Below are positions 15,646 to 23,635 of a stretch of 36,319 nucleotides of DNA, piece after piece. Position numbers and translations under genes: made by a program. Origin of the DNA: an uncultured Prevotellaceae bacterium (GTDB taxonomy: Bacteria > Bacteroidota > Bacteroidia > Bacteroidales > Bacteroidaceae). Each line of letters opens with the position of its first letter. The stretch's first letter is position 1. The DNA is taken from NCBI GenBank assembly GCA_946185285.1, contig CAMHIS010000022.1:1-36319 (forward strand), read 5' to 3'. The notes under the pieces were generated by a model that was not told where the DNA came from, did not search any database, and saw only the letters and a list, made by a program, of their open reading frames with translations.

Positions 15646-17847
15646 ACTAAAGAGAAGGTCGGACATGAGCCGTATCTCTGTCTCCCCTATCCCATGCCCG
15701 GCTATCATTGATGCCTCCTCAATAAGGAACTCCCGGTAGGGGTCGAAACTCACGCCTTCACACTTGCCATACTGCCGGAACAGGTTGACGGCTCCCGCCA
15801 CGTCGTTTCCGAACCAGTGACAGTAGGCGGCGTTCAGCAAATCCTCACTCACTGGTTCCGGAACGCTGAGCAACGAGTCATACAGCTTGGTTGCCTGCTC
15901 ATATTTGCAGGCACCGACCAAAGCCCAAGCCAGCACACGGTTCACATTCAGATTATCAGGAGCCTCGTAGTTCAGCTTGAAGAGGATTTTGAGCGCCTCG
16001 TCATACTGCTTCATGTTCGTCAGACAGACAGCGGCATTGAGCTGGTTGTTAAGATGGCCGGGGTGCTTTTCCAGCAATTTGTCATAGTACATCCGTGCCT
16101 GCTCATAGTCCCCGTCGGCGAATAGCGCACGGGCATATCCCGCCCATCCGCGCTCATTATCAGGAGCCATCTCCACCAGGCGGGCATAGTTCTCGCGCAT
16201 GGTCAGTCCGGCACTCTGCTCACAATGCAGGTGTGCCATTACGCTGCCGTTCATCAGGTAGAACTGTACGTCGCGCCGGGAGGGAGCATAGTTCTCCAAT
16301 GTCAGTCGGGCAGCTTCGTAAGCCTTCTGTTTCAGGAAGAACGATGCCACCTGTCCGAATCTGCGATGTAACGGCGTTTCGCGGAAAATGGGATTTGAGA
16401 AGAAAAAGAGACGTGCAGACTCCTTCGTCTCGAACGGATTGCGGAACTCACTACGCTGGGGAAACACCTTGAAGAAGCGGTAGAGATTCTGAAGGTAGCA
16501 ACGGCGCAGGTATTCGGGCTTGTCCATGTCTCCGCTGCTCATTTCACCGACTCCGGCCAGAGTGGCCTCCCCCCGGTCCAACATTTGCATCAGGCTCTCA
16601 GGCAGTCTGCTCACGGCCATTTCGAAACCAAGCACAAACGAGTATTTGTCGCTGTCGCAGAATGGACCTGACGCCAACAGTCTCCTCAAGAACTTGCCGC
16701 CCCGCGCCTTACCCAATATGGTACATACGGCGGGATGGCTGAATGAAAAGGGAACAAACCAGTTGCTCACCGTACTGAAGAAGGGGAAGCGCTTCATCTG
16801 AGAGAAACCGCCGAAGTAAATGTCGGACCCTTGCTTTTGCATCTCTACCATACGGCGCATCACCTCCTCCAGATGCTCCATCCGCTGTTCGGAAGCCTCG
16901 GGGTGCAGCACGTCCTCCATGGGGTCGTCCTCCACCTCCTCAATACCATTGCGTGTAACACGGATGCTGCCCGACTTAAGCAACTCGGGCATGATTTCAT
17001 TCTGTATGATGTGATTGTCGCTCTCGGCACGCAGACAATAAACCAGCTGCATCTGCAGTTCTGACAGTTCACTGCAACAACGTTCGTCAGCAGTAACAGT
17101 TCCTATCAAGTCATACATCTCACGGTAAAGTGCCGCTGCCTTTGTATTCAGACAGAGCACCCACCCTATCAGGGCACGCTGGCGGACACGCTCGTCAGTA
17201 GCCTTCAAATAAACATTAACCAAAAGGCGGAACTTATTGATTCCGAAATAATTGATCAAAGACAACGTGATAGCGCTTATGAGTAGCTGCTGGTCTGAAC
17301 TATCTATTGTCGGAGACAACAGAATCTGCTCAAACGCATCGGTCACTCCGTCTGTCCACAGCATAGACGTCCAGATGTAATCAAACAGTTCTGACATCAT
17401 CTGCAAATGCTGACCGTAGAGTTCCTGCCGCTTCGCTTCACGCGTATGTTCAGGTTCCAACTCCAGCAAGGCAGCGCCCGCCACGAAGGCCTCCATGTCA
17501 CGCCGCAACGAAGCGGGCTGCCACTCGCGACGGGAGCCATTGCGGGTACGGTTATAGACACCCATGACGAACGAACTGTTTTTGATGTAGTGGCGTATGC
17601 AGACATTCGTTGTCAGCACATACATCCTGCGCAGCAGCCGGTCATAGACCTGGCCGCGCTCGGGGTCGTCATAGCCCTGTTGCCAATAGCCCGTCATCAG
17701 CATATAGTCAGACTTCACGCGGTCCAGCTGGTCAGCAGCCTGGGGGTGGGGATAGGCGTAGAGGTGGTTCTCAAGTTGCTGGATGGCCTTCCCCAACCGA
17801 CGCTCTACAACACTGTCAAGTATTGTATGTAATTCCTTCAAATCCAT
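15640..17847 (-). CDS. Large tetratricopeptide-repeat protein of unknown function
   Basis: The 735-aa protein has no signal peptide or membrane segment, so it is probably cytoplasmic. The N-terminal three quarters are helical and I do not recognise a named domain. The last third shows TPR-like units, for example ERGWAGYARALFADGDYEQA, then KHPGHLNNQLNAAVCLTNMK and PDNLNVNRVLAWALVGACKY, which usually form a protein-binding surface. A charged stretch (IEEVEDDPMEDVLHPEASEQ) lies in the middle. It starts 24 bp after the solute-binding lipoprotein gene and is probably its operon partner. The stop overlaps the opposing PLD gene by 6 bp. Similar long TPR proteins are annotated across Prevotella and Bacteroides without a known role. 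Confidence 0.85.
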   Translation of the reverse strand: MDLKELHTILDSVVERRLGKAIQQLENHLYAYPHPQAADQLDRVKSDYMLMTGYWQQGYDDPERGQVYDRLLRRMYVLTTNVCIRHYIKNSSFVMGVYNRTRNGSRREWQPASLRRDMEAFVAGAALLELEPEHTREAKRQELYGQHLQMMSELFDYIWTSMLWTDGVTDAFEQILLSPTIDSSDQQLLISAITLSLINYFGINKFRLLVNVYLKATDERVRQRALIGWVLCLNTKAAALYREMYDLIGTVTADERCCSELSELQMQLVYCLRAESDNHIIQNEIMPELLKSGSIRVTRNGIEEVEDDPMEDVLHPEASEQRMEHLEEVMRRMVEMQKQGSDIYFGGFSQMKRFPFFSTVSNWFVPFSFSHPAVCTILGKARGGKFLRRLLASGPFCDSDKYSFVLGFEMAVSRLPESLMQMLDRGEATLAGVGEMSSGDMDKPEYLRRCYLQNLYRFFKVFPQRSEFRNPFETKESARLFFFSNPIFRETPLHRRFGQVASFFLKQKAYEAARLTLENYAPSRRDVQFYLMNGSVMAHLHCEQSAGLTMRENYARLVEMAPDNERGWAGYARALFADGDYEQARMYYDKLLEKHPGHLNNQLNAAVCLTNMKQYDEALKILFKLNYEAPDNLNVNRVLAWALVGACKYEQATKLYDSLLSVPEPVSEDLLNAAYCHWFGNDVAGAVNLFRQYGKCEGVSFDPYREFLIEEASMIAGHGIGETEIRLMSDLLFSL

Positions 17848-17871
17848 AAAATCCTATACTACGTGAACAAG

Positions 17872-18798
17872 TTACTGTTTCAGCCAATTCCGGGCATACT
17901 GCACATCTGTCTCCTCAGGGGCGGCAATACGGGTAAACCGGATGGTTGCAGGAAGCGAATCGACCAGACCGGCACGCAGTCCGCAGTACTTTTCCACAAT
18001 ATCGCGATAGTAGCCGATGCCACGGGACGACAGCGAGTCGCACGCCTTATTATAGCCGCGCTTCAGGGCCTCCAGCTGCTCCTCGCGCTTGTCGAGCTTC
18101 AGGGCGCGTTCACTGAAAGCCAGAACCCCCAGCTGTCCTACAGATGTCTTACGACTGTCAAGCAGGAGATAATGGCGGGCCTGACGTGCCTGGGTAGCCT
18201 GCGGCTCCGTCAGCAACACGGCGTCTATCTCGTTATTGAGCAGCATCTTCAGACGTATGTTCACATCGTTCACCTGAATCTTGAACAGCCGCTCGGCGTC
18301 TATCTTTGCACTGTCGCGCAACAGGTCGGCCAGCAGGTCGGTAGCCGAATAGCGAGTCATCGCCACCATCTTGTCATCCAACTGCTTCAGCGTCTTGATA
18401 CGGGCTGTACGGTTGGTGTAGAGCTGCCAATAGGCACCTGTCGAGGTGACATATCGCAGAGGTGTCCCTTGCTGGATCATGCGCTCGGCACGGACCAGGT
18501 CGGTTATCGTTCCCTCCACGCTGCCCCCTACGATGGCTGTATCGCAGTCCATTTGGGCCGTAAACATCTTCAGACGTACATCGACCTTCGTCGTATCAAA
18601 CATGTGGTGCTCTTTGGCGACGAAGAGCGGCAGGCAATCCAACGTCGGCATGACAGCCACCTTCAGGGCTGCCGAGTCTTCGCGCAACAGCTGCTGGCGC
18701 CGCTTGTGCGATATACGCCGTTTCTCCTCGTATGTCTGCCCACAGCCGACAAGAACCAGCGCAGCCACCAATATACATAAGCCTTTTATGGTTTTCAT
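17872..18798 (-). CDS. Solute-binding-like lipoprotein (SsuA/NMT1-type fold)
   Basis: The 308-aa protein starts with a lipoprotein signal (LVAALVLVGCG, lipidated Cys19). The mature part begins LKVAVMPTLDCLPLFVAKEH and continues with GGSVEGTITDLVRAERM, VTSTGAYWQLYTNRTARI, LKQLDDKMVAMTRYSATDLL and NEIDAVLLTEPQATQA. This is the layout of substrate-binding proteins of the sulfonate, nitrate and thiamine-precursor ABC transporters. No permease or ATPase gene is nearby, so its partner is either elsewhere or it serves another purpose. It has its own -7 box at 18832-18839 and is followed by the TPR gene. The ligand cannot be predicted. Confidence 0.82.
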   Translation of the reverse strand: MKTIKGLCILVAALVLVGCGQTYEEKRRISHKRRQQLLREDSAALKVAVMPTLDCLPLFVAKEHHMFDTTKVDVRLKMFTAQMDCDTAIVGGSVEGTITDLVRAERMIQQGTPLRYVTSTGAYWQLYTNRTARIKTLKQLDDKMVAMTRYSATDLLADLLRDSAKIDAERLFKIQVNDVNIRLKMLLNNEIDAVLLTEPQATQARQARHYLLLDSRKTSVGQLGVLAFSERALKLDKREEQLEALKRGYNKACDSLSSRGIGYYRDIVEKYCGLRAGLVDSLPATIRFTRIAAPEETDVQYARNWLKQ

Positions 18799-18831
18799 CC
18801 TATTCTTCTTGTCATTTTAGCAATGCGGCGG

Positions 18832-18839
18832 CAAAGATA
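18832..18839 (-). promoter_or_regulatory. Bacteroidetes -7 box for the lipoprotein-TPR operon
   Basis: TATCTTTG on the minus strand, 33 nt before the lipoprotein ATG. Confidence 0.65.
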
Positions 18840-18923
18840 GCACTTTTTTTGCAATTATCCTCCATTTTTCAATTAAAAAGTCTTTTGAAGCCACAAATAG
18901 GGAAAATCCGCTATCTTGCTTTT

Positions 18924-19058
18924 GGGATAAACAAAGGGGTTTCGGGCGATTTTCGCTAAAAATGTACGTTTTTTAGGGGGGGAAATGTCACTTGTCACTT
19001 GTCACTTGTCACACTTGAAACGAAAGAGCCGCCGGTGACGCGATGTTCACCGGCGGCT
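18924..19058 (+). repeat. Left terminal inverted repeat of the cassette
   Basis: Going inward it holds TTTCGGGCG, TTTTCGCT, a T6-A-G7 run, the heptamer array TGTCACT x3 plus TGTCAC (18986-19012), and a terminator hairpin. By eye it matches the reverse complement of 25314-25449 at about nine of ten positions, with a perfect 38-nt core over the heptamers. Confidence 0.9.
19027..19058 (-). terminator. Hairpin terminator of the cassette minus-strand operon
   Basis: A perfect 12-bp stem (AGCCGCCGGTGA with its complement) encloses an 8-nt loop, 21 bp after the amidase stop, with a T-rich CTCTTTCG on the minus-strand side. It is part of the left inverted repeat. Confidence 0.8.
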
Positions 19059-19079
19059 TCTTGATTCAGAGAGGGCGGG

Positions 19080-19523
19080 TTATTTCTTCAGTTCGAGACA
19101 CCAGTCAGTCGGGAACAGCTCTCTCACCTCGAAGCAGGGGCAGCCGCGGTTGGCGAGGTCGCGGTGTCCGCAGACCTTCGCTTCGGGGAATACCTCTTTC
19201 AGGAACTCGACCAGCTTCATCATCGAAATCCTCTGGTCTATCGTCCTCGTGTCGGCTGGCTTGCCGTTGGAGTCGAGGCCGCCGATGTAGCAGATGCCGA
19301 TGGAGTGGGCGTTGTGGCCCGCGCAGTGGCAGCCCGTGTACTTCAGGTCCTTGCCTATCTCTATGCGCCCGTCGAGGTCGATGACGTAGTGATAGCCGCA
19401 GTACGTGCCGCCCGAGAGCGGGAAGTGCCTGTCCTTGTGCCACGCGGCAATGTCGTTCAGCCTGAAGTCCTTGCCTTCCTTGGTGGCTGAGCAGTGGATG
19501 ATGATTTTGTCAATTTTTCTCAT
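19080..19523 (-). CDS. N-acetylmuramoyl-L-alanine amidase (Amidase_2 / T7-lysozyme type)
   Basis: The 147-aa protein is a single amidase_2 domain. It has IIIHCSAT (zinc ligand H10), GYHYVIDLDGRI, GHNAHSIGICYIGG, and CGHRDLANRGCPCFEV (H120 and C128 as the other zinc ligands). It should cut the bond between N-acetylmuramic acid and the peptide stem of peptidoglycan. There is no signal peptide, so it needs a holin-like route or cell lysis to reach its substrate. In the cassette it is the last gene of the minus operon, overlapping the preceding small gene by 14 bp, and ends 21 bp before a terminator in the left inverted repeat. Phage endolysins of this size are its closest relatives in design. 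Confidence 0.93.
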   Translation of the reverse strand: MRKIDKIIIHCSATKEGKDFRLNDIAAWHKDRHFPLSGGTYCGYHYVIDLDGRIEIGKDLKYTGCHCAGHNAHSIGICYIGGLDSNGKPADTRTIDQRISMMKLVEFLKEVFPEAKVCGHRDLANRGCPCFEVRELFPTDWCLELKK

Positions 19524-19869
19524 AGCCTGATTCTTTTTTATTGTGATACTTTACTGATATGCGCAGATGGCTGTTGTACGGCTGTGTGAAATAAATCTCG
19601 GCGTAGTAATAGCGGTCGTTGTCCTTGATGAAGATGAATTCGTCGAAGGGCAGCCCCCGTTGCAGCCATTTGTCCCACAGCCAGCCGTAAATCCTGAACA
19701 GTAGGTGCGGGGTCCTGGAACGGAGCTTGACCGCCCAAACGTCCTTGCAATCATCGTCGCGTTTCAGCCATACTACCTTAGGCCATCCCTCGTTACAATG
19801 GAAACCGGAAAAATGCCGGTCGTTCATAACAGCCTCCATTTCGGCCTTGTCATTGATGTTTCTCAGCAT
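19510..19869 (-). CDS. Cassette protein of unknown function (119 aa)
   Basis: I do not recognise the family. From the ATG at 19867-19869 the protein has 119 aa and is rich in Trp, Tyr and charged residues (VVWLKRDDDCKDVWAVKLRS, then LLFRIYGWLWDKWLQRG), with no signal peptide or membrane segment. The frame is open much further upstream, but that part lies antisense-free inside the DUF3987 gene in another frame and is a shadow. The start is 2 nt after the DUF3987 stop and the end overlaps the amidase start by 14 bp, so the three genes are tightly packed and probably translated in series. Confidence 0.7.
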   Translation of the reverse strand: MLRNINDKAEMEAVMNDRHFSGFHCNEGWPKVVWLKRDDDCKDVWAVKLRSRTPHLLFRIYGWLWDKWLQRGLPFDEFIFIKDNDRYYYAEIYFTQPYNSHLRISVKYHNKKESGYEKN

Positions 19870-19871
19870 GG

Positions 19872-22418
19872 CTACATGACGATTTCGTTGACAACTTTCT
19901 CGTAGACGGCAGGCTTGGCGTTTACCTTCTTCACATAGCCCGCCTTCAACCACCGTTGGGCACGCTTGCGCGCCGCATCCGATTCCAAAGAGCAGAGCCT
20001 GGCCATGTCCTCGATGGTGAACTGTTGCGGCATGGCGGCAAAGTCGGCAGACGTTTTCTCGTAGTGGGATTTGCGCGGCTGTATTTCGTTGTCGGCGTTC
20101 TGCCATGAGTCGCTGAGCATACGCCCGAAGAAGTAGTCCTGCCAGTAGACGACGGCCTCGTAGATGATGCTGGCAAACTGCAGGTCGTCGTCGTTGACCT
20201 CTACCTCGCCCGTCTCGCGGTAGTGCTCCCACTGGCGTCCGTAAATGCGGGGGATGGTGAACCAGATGGCGTAGAACACGGCACGCTTGCGCAGCAGGTC
20301 GAGCACGTCGTCCTGTCGCTCTTCGGCCATTTCGGCGTACTGCTCGCACAGGTCGTAGCAGTGGTCGACCAGCCGCCTGACCTTCAGCTCGCCCTTCATG
20401 CCGTCGAAGCGGTAGCCCCATTCCTTCAGCCTGACCTCGGTATCGTGGTTGATGGTGGCCGAGCCGCGCTTCATCATCTTGAAGCGGTCGGGGTACATCT
20501 TCACGATGCAGATGCGGGTGCACAGGCCGTCGTTGATGTTGCGCATGTTGATTTTCTTCTGCAGCGAGACGTAGGTGCCCGTGATGACCTGGTTCCAGAA
20601 GATGGGTATGAGGTCGTTCACGGAGTCGTTGTTGCCGTAGTCCACACCGCTGAACTCGTTGTGGAAGGCTTTCAGCTCAAGGTCGTGCTTGCCTATCCAC
20701 GTGCCGCCGCTCTGGGCGGTCACCGACGAGTCCAGCTCCGAGTCGAACATATAGAGGTGCAGGGGCGTCAGCTCGCCGTCGATTACCTCGTGGGCGTTCT
20801 CGGCGCGACGGAAGAAGACGGCGTTCGAGGTCTTCGACGGCAGCATACGTATCATCTCGTCGGGCTGCTGCAGCGGCGCGTCCTTCGATGCCTTCGAGTT
20901 CTCGCGCTCCTTGCGCTTCTTCTTGTACTCCTTTTCGGCCTTGCGCCCCGGCGCGTCGGCGTTGCGCATGGCGGCCATGATGGCGTTGTTCAGGTCGGCG
21001 GCAAACGATTTTCCGGAGGCTGGCTTGCCTATGATCATGGTCGTGGGGTTCAGGCGGGTGTGCTTGCCGTCGTAGTGCTCGAACCAGGTGCGCGTCATCA
21101 GCGTGCAGTACATGGTGCCCGCGGCCATCAGCGCCGCCAGCTTGTTGGCGTCGCTCACAATCTCGCAGGCAGGCGTGTAAGGCTCGGACAGTAGCGGCTT
21201 CAGGCGGTTCCAGAAGTTCTCGAAGACGGCCTTCTCCTGCTCCTCGCTCAGGGTGTTGGGGCGCAGCGGCGACAGGCTGACGCCGACGGCGTCGAGCACT
21301 GCCTTCAGGCGTTTGGGCGTGCCCCACCACAGCTCTCGTTCGCACGAGCTGGCCAGCATGTTTTCGAGCTCGGCGGCAGCTCCCTCATTGGCCACCCAGT
21401 TCCTGATAAACTCGCGCTGCATGATAACGGAGGTGATAAACCCCTTGTTGTTATCGCAGATATAGCGCAGGTCGGCAATGAGCCGCAGCATCGTCTTGTG
21501 GCGGTCGCCCTGTGCCGGTTCGCCGCCGTTCTGCTCGAACCACGTGTCGAGTATCTTCGCGTACTCTACGCCGTGGTAGGTGTCGGGATAGGACACTACA
21601 GTTCCCACTCCACCGTCCAGTGCAGGTCGCGGGCCACCCGCTCCATCTTGTGCTGCAGGCTGTTGTACGTTTTGCAACTGTTGTTGTACAGGCTCCGCGC
21701 CGCCCGGCGGTAAAGCCACAGGACGGTCAGCGCGGCTCCTATTACTACCAGATACATGGCCTGTGCGATACTTCTGGCCAAACTTCTCGTCATACTTGGG
21801 GTTGTCATAGTCAAAGATTTCGTCGTTAATATAAAGAATGTTCTCTGCGCCGACGAGGAACGAGCCGCGGTCGGCATTGATGCAGCTGCCGTCGGCCTCA
21901 AGTGCCGCGAAGCGTGCGGGGTCGATGGCCTTGATCTGCGTGAGCACGGCCTGCTGGTTCTGCTCGATGTCGAGGTCGGGGTTGGCCACGGTGACCAGGC
22001 GCAGACCGTCGCCGCTGGGCGTGACGTGGCCCAGCAGCACGGCGGTGGGGCACGACTTCGAGTCGAACCAGTGAGGGGGCAGCGACTCCCAGAGCTGGCG
22101 GGGCGTGACGCCCTTCTTCGACAGGTGGTCGAAGTCGTGCATAATGAGGCCGTTCAGGCGCGCCGCCCGCTGCAGCCGCCAGTGGCCGAGGGGTTTGGGC
22201 TTGGCCTCGGTGCCCGTCGTCTCTTCGAACGTACACATGTAGCAGACCATCGGCAGCCCGCGTTTGGAGGCATCATAACTGCGGGCGTTGCCCATCTGAT
22301 AGACGGTGGCACACTGGGCGGTCAGCTGGCGTATTTCCTCACTGTTGGTCAGTTGGTGCCACGCCTCGCGAGTTGCCGGCACAGTCGCTTCAAAGAATCT
22401 TCGTTGTAGTGCAAACAT
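19872..22418 (-). CDS. VirE N-terminal / DUF3987 primase-helicase-like protein
   Basis: The 848-aa protein has an N-terminal VirE-N (BT4734-like) region (about 50-230, with NGLIMHDFDHL and GHVTPSGDGLRLVTVAN), which resembles primase-polymerase folds. A Gln/Pro-rich linker follows (about 235-275), then a DUF3987 ATPase-like domain with the Walker A GKPASGKS (464-471) and an acidic motif in HLYMFDSELDSS. The C-terminus looks like a winged helix (FTIEDMARLCSLESDAARKR). Related proteins occur in phages and integrative elements and are thought to act in replication, but direct proof is lacking. The ATG at 22416-22418 overlaps the upstream gene by 70 bp, so a later start is possible. It is the largest gene of the cassette. 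Confidence 0.85.
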   Translation of the reverse strand: MFALQRRFFEATVPATREAWHQLTNSEEIRQLTAQCATVYQMGNARSYDASKRGLPMVCYMCTFEETTGTEAKPKPLGHWRLQRAARLNGLIMHDFDHLSKKGVTPRQLWESLPPHWFDSKSCPTAVLLGHVTPSGDGLRLVTVANPDLDIEQNQQAVLTQIKAIDPARFAALEADGSCINADRGSFLVGAENILYINDEIFDYDNPKYDEKFGQKYRTGHVSGSNRSRADRPVALPPGGAEPVQQQLQNVQQPAAQDGAGGPRPALDGGVGTVVSYPDTYHGVEYAKILDTWFEQNGGEPAQGDRHKTMLRLIADLRYICDNNKGFITSVIMQREFIRNWVANEGAAAELENMLASSCERELWWGTPKRLKAVLDAVGVSLSPLRPNTLSEEQEKAVFENFWNRLKPLLSEPYTPACEIVSDANKLAALMAAGTMYCTLMTRTWFEHYDGKHTRLNPTTMIIGKPASGKSFAADLNNAIMAAMRNADAPGRKAEKEYKKKRKERENSKASKDAPLQQPDEMIRMLPSKTSNAVFFRRAENAHEVIDGELTPLHLYMFDSELDSSVTAQSGGTWIGKHDLELKAFHNEFSGVDYGNNDSVNDLIPIFWNQVITGTYVSLQKKINMRNINDGLCTRICIVKMYPDRFKMMKRGSATINHDTEVRLKEWGYRFDGMKGELKVRRLVDHCYDLCEQYAEMAEERQDDVLDLLRKRAVFYAIWFTIPRIYGRQWEHYRETGEVEVNDDDLQFASIIYEAVVYWQDYFFGRMLSDSWQNADNEIQPRKSHYEKTSADFAAMPQQFTIEDMARLCSLESDAARKRAQRWLKAGYVKKVNAKPAVYEKVVNEIVM

Positions 22419-22864
22419 CTGTTCATCATTAAGTAGTTACGGTAAAGCTTGTCACAGAAATCGACATCCTTCGAGAGGTCGATGGTCATAGAGATTTCAA
22501 TCACGCCCTGCGTGTTGTTCACGCTGCAGGTGTAATCAGGGGTTCGCTCCAGCACGCTGCCCTTGGGCTGCCTCAGCGTCTTGTACTCCGGCAGCTCCTG
22601 CCCGCTGCGGCGGGCCTGTGCCAGTACGTCGTCCAGCTGCTGGTACAACTTGCCGACGGGGTCCTTCTCCTTGCTGTCCACGGAGAGGTGGATGCACCGC
22701 GTCTGCTTCTTCGTTCCCTTCGTGAGGAACATCTTCCCGCCCCCGCTCTCAACTACGTCGGTCTGGTTCGACTCGCCCGTCTGTGCAAACGGCGCGATGT
22801 CGATGGAATAGTCCTCGTAGATGGTGTTCGTAGAACGGAACTTCTTCAACACTTTCTTGCTCAT
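22349..22864 (-). CDS. Cassette protein of unknown function (171 aa)
   Basis: I do not recognise the family. The 171-aa protein begins MSKKVLKKFRSTNTIYEDYS, has a Gly-rich stretch (VVESGGGKMFLTKGTKKQTR) and ends in a basic helix (SLKRLCRQLARRGTN). There is no signal peptide or membrane segment. It overlaps the start of the DUF3987 gene by 70 bp, so the two are translated from one message in different frames. Its position just before a primase-helicase-like gene suggests an accessory DNA role, which is inference only. Confidence 0.7.
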   Translation of the reverse strand: MSKKVLKKFRSTNTIYEDYSIDIAPFAQTGESNQTDVVESGGGKMFLTKGTKKQTRCIHLSVDSKEKDPVGKLYQQLDDVLAQARRSGQELPEYKTLRQPKGSVLERTPDYTCSVNNTQGVIEISMTIDLSKDVDFCDKLYRNYLMMNRCLHYNEDSLKRLCRQLARRGTN

Positions 22865-22888
22865 TTCTCTTCACGTTTTTCGTTTCCG

Positions 22889-23377
22889 TTAAATGCAACT
22901 CTTGATTTCTTGTGGTTTGTAATCGTGCAAGTCGGAGGGGGGGCGCCGGGCGTACTGGCCGCTGGCGTAGTCAACGCCGGACAGTCTTACCGCCCGGCCG
23001 GCGAGGTCGGCCATCCGCATGACGTCGCGGCGCGCCTGGCCGTAGCCCGAGAGCATGGTTCTCAGGAAATAGGAGTCGCGCGCGTTCAGGCGTATCAGCC
23101 CCGCGTCGGGCAGCGGTGCCGACGTCTCGGGCAGAAACACCGTCAGGTACTCCGGCTCGTATCCGCACGACAGCCGGAAGCGCGCCTCGTGCGCCGCCGC
23201 CCCGCCGTCGGCCGTGCCCGTGTGGTCCATAAATTGTTTGACTGCTATGCGCGCGCAGGCCTCGACGGCCTCGGCGGCGGCCTGCATCGTCTTGATGTCC
23301 TCCTTCAGCGCTTGCGCTGCAAAGGGTTCCGATGATGGGAGCAGGTTGTGCTCCACGTTGTTGCTCTTCTTTTTCAT
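22889..23377 (-). CDS. Cassette protein of unknown function (162 aa)
   Basis: I do not recognise the family. The protein has 162 aa with an Ala-rich helical first half (KTMQAAAEAVEACARIAVKQ) and a second half containing LNARDSYFLRTMLSGYGQAR and RMADLAGRAVRLSG. It is soluble by appearance. Codons are strongly G/C-ending. It lies between the array-and-palindrome region (23417-23613) and the 171-aa gene, 24 bp upstream of the latter. Reading the message through the AT palindrome is required if it belongs to the operon from the promoter at 24041. Confidence 0.65.
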   Translation of the reverse strand: MKKKSNNVEHNLLPSSEPFAAQALKEDIKTMQAAAEAVEACARIAVKQFMDHTGTADGGAAAHEARFRLSCGYEPEYLTVFLPETSAPLPDAGLIRLNARDSYFLRTMLSGYGQARRDVMRMADLAGRAVRLSGVDYASGQYARRPPSDLHDYKPQEIKSCI

Positions 23378-23416
23378 AATGTAAACATTTTTGGTTATAA
23401 TTCATTACTGTTTGCG

Positions 23417-23448
23417 GGACAATTGGACATTTGGACATTTGGACATTT
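23417..23448 (+). repeat. 8-bp tandem array (GGACAATT then GGACATTT x3)
   Basis: Four units in strict 8-bp period. The first unit is the exact reverse complement of the unit AATTGTCC in the array at 23582-23613, so the two arrays face each other. Confidence 0.9.
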
Positions 23449-23510
23449 GCTGTGTTTTCTTTTTGATTTACGGTTTTTCCGATTCAGCCGTCTGTAATGC
23501 CCGTAGGCAT

Positions 23511-23549
23511 TTATTATAAATAATATAATATATTATATTATTATAATAA
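23511..23549. repeat. AT-only near-perfect palindrome
   Basis: 39 bp made only of A and T, with halves TTATTATAAATAATATAATA and TATTATATTATTATAATAA. These are complementary except for one extra A. It lies between the two inverted 8-bp arrays and could be easily melted DNA or a cruciform. Confidence 0.85.
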
Positions 23550-23581
23550 GTTTTCTGTCCTTACATTTTTTGAAGGGGGGG

Positions 23582-23613
23582 AATTGTCCAATTGTCCAAT
23601 TGTCCAATTGTCC
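23582..23613 (+). repeat. 8-bp tandem array (AATTGTCC x4)
   Basis: Four perfect units, preceded by a run of seven G and followed by a partial CATTGTC. It is in opposite orientation to the array at 23417-23448. The G7-then-repeat layout resembles the outer repeat at 18977-19012. Confidence 0.9.
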
Positions 23614-23635
23614 CATTGTCTCACGCCACGGGGGG

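Larger units (their letters stand above)
23378..23635. other. Possible replication origin or recombination site of the cassette
   Basis: This gene-free 258-bp stretch holds two facing 8-bp iteron-like arrays with an AT-only palindrome between them, next to a primase-helicase-like gene operon. Iterons plus an AT-rich unwinding region are hallmarks of replicon origins. No DnaA box or replication initiator of a known family was identified, so this is an inference. Confidence 0.35.

Noticed and set aside
17863..18780. Plus-strand open frame of 305 codons
   Set aside because: Antisense shadow of the solute-binding lipoprotein gene, which has a lipobox, promoter and family motifs.
19870..20523. 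Upstream extension of the 119-aa cassette gene (open to 20523)
   Set aside because: It runs in another frame through the end of the DUF3987 gene, whose protein sequence there is a plausible winged helix. The ATG at 19869 right after the DUF3987 stop is the natural start.
18986..23613. Short tandem arrays read as CRISPR
   Set aside because: The units are 7-8 bp with no spacers between them, and no cas genes are present.
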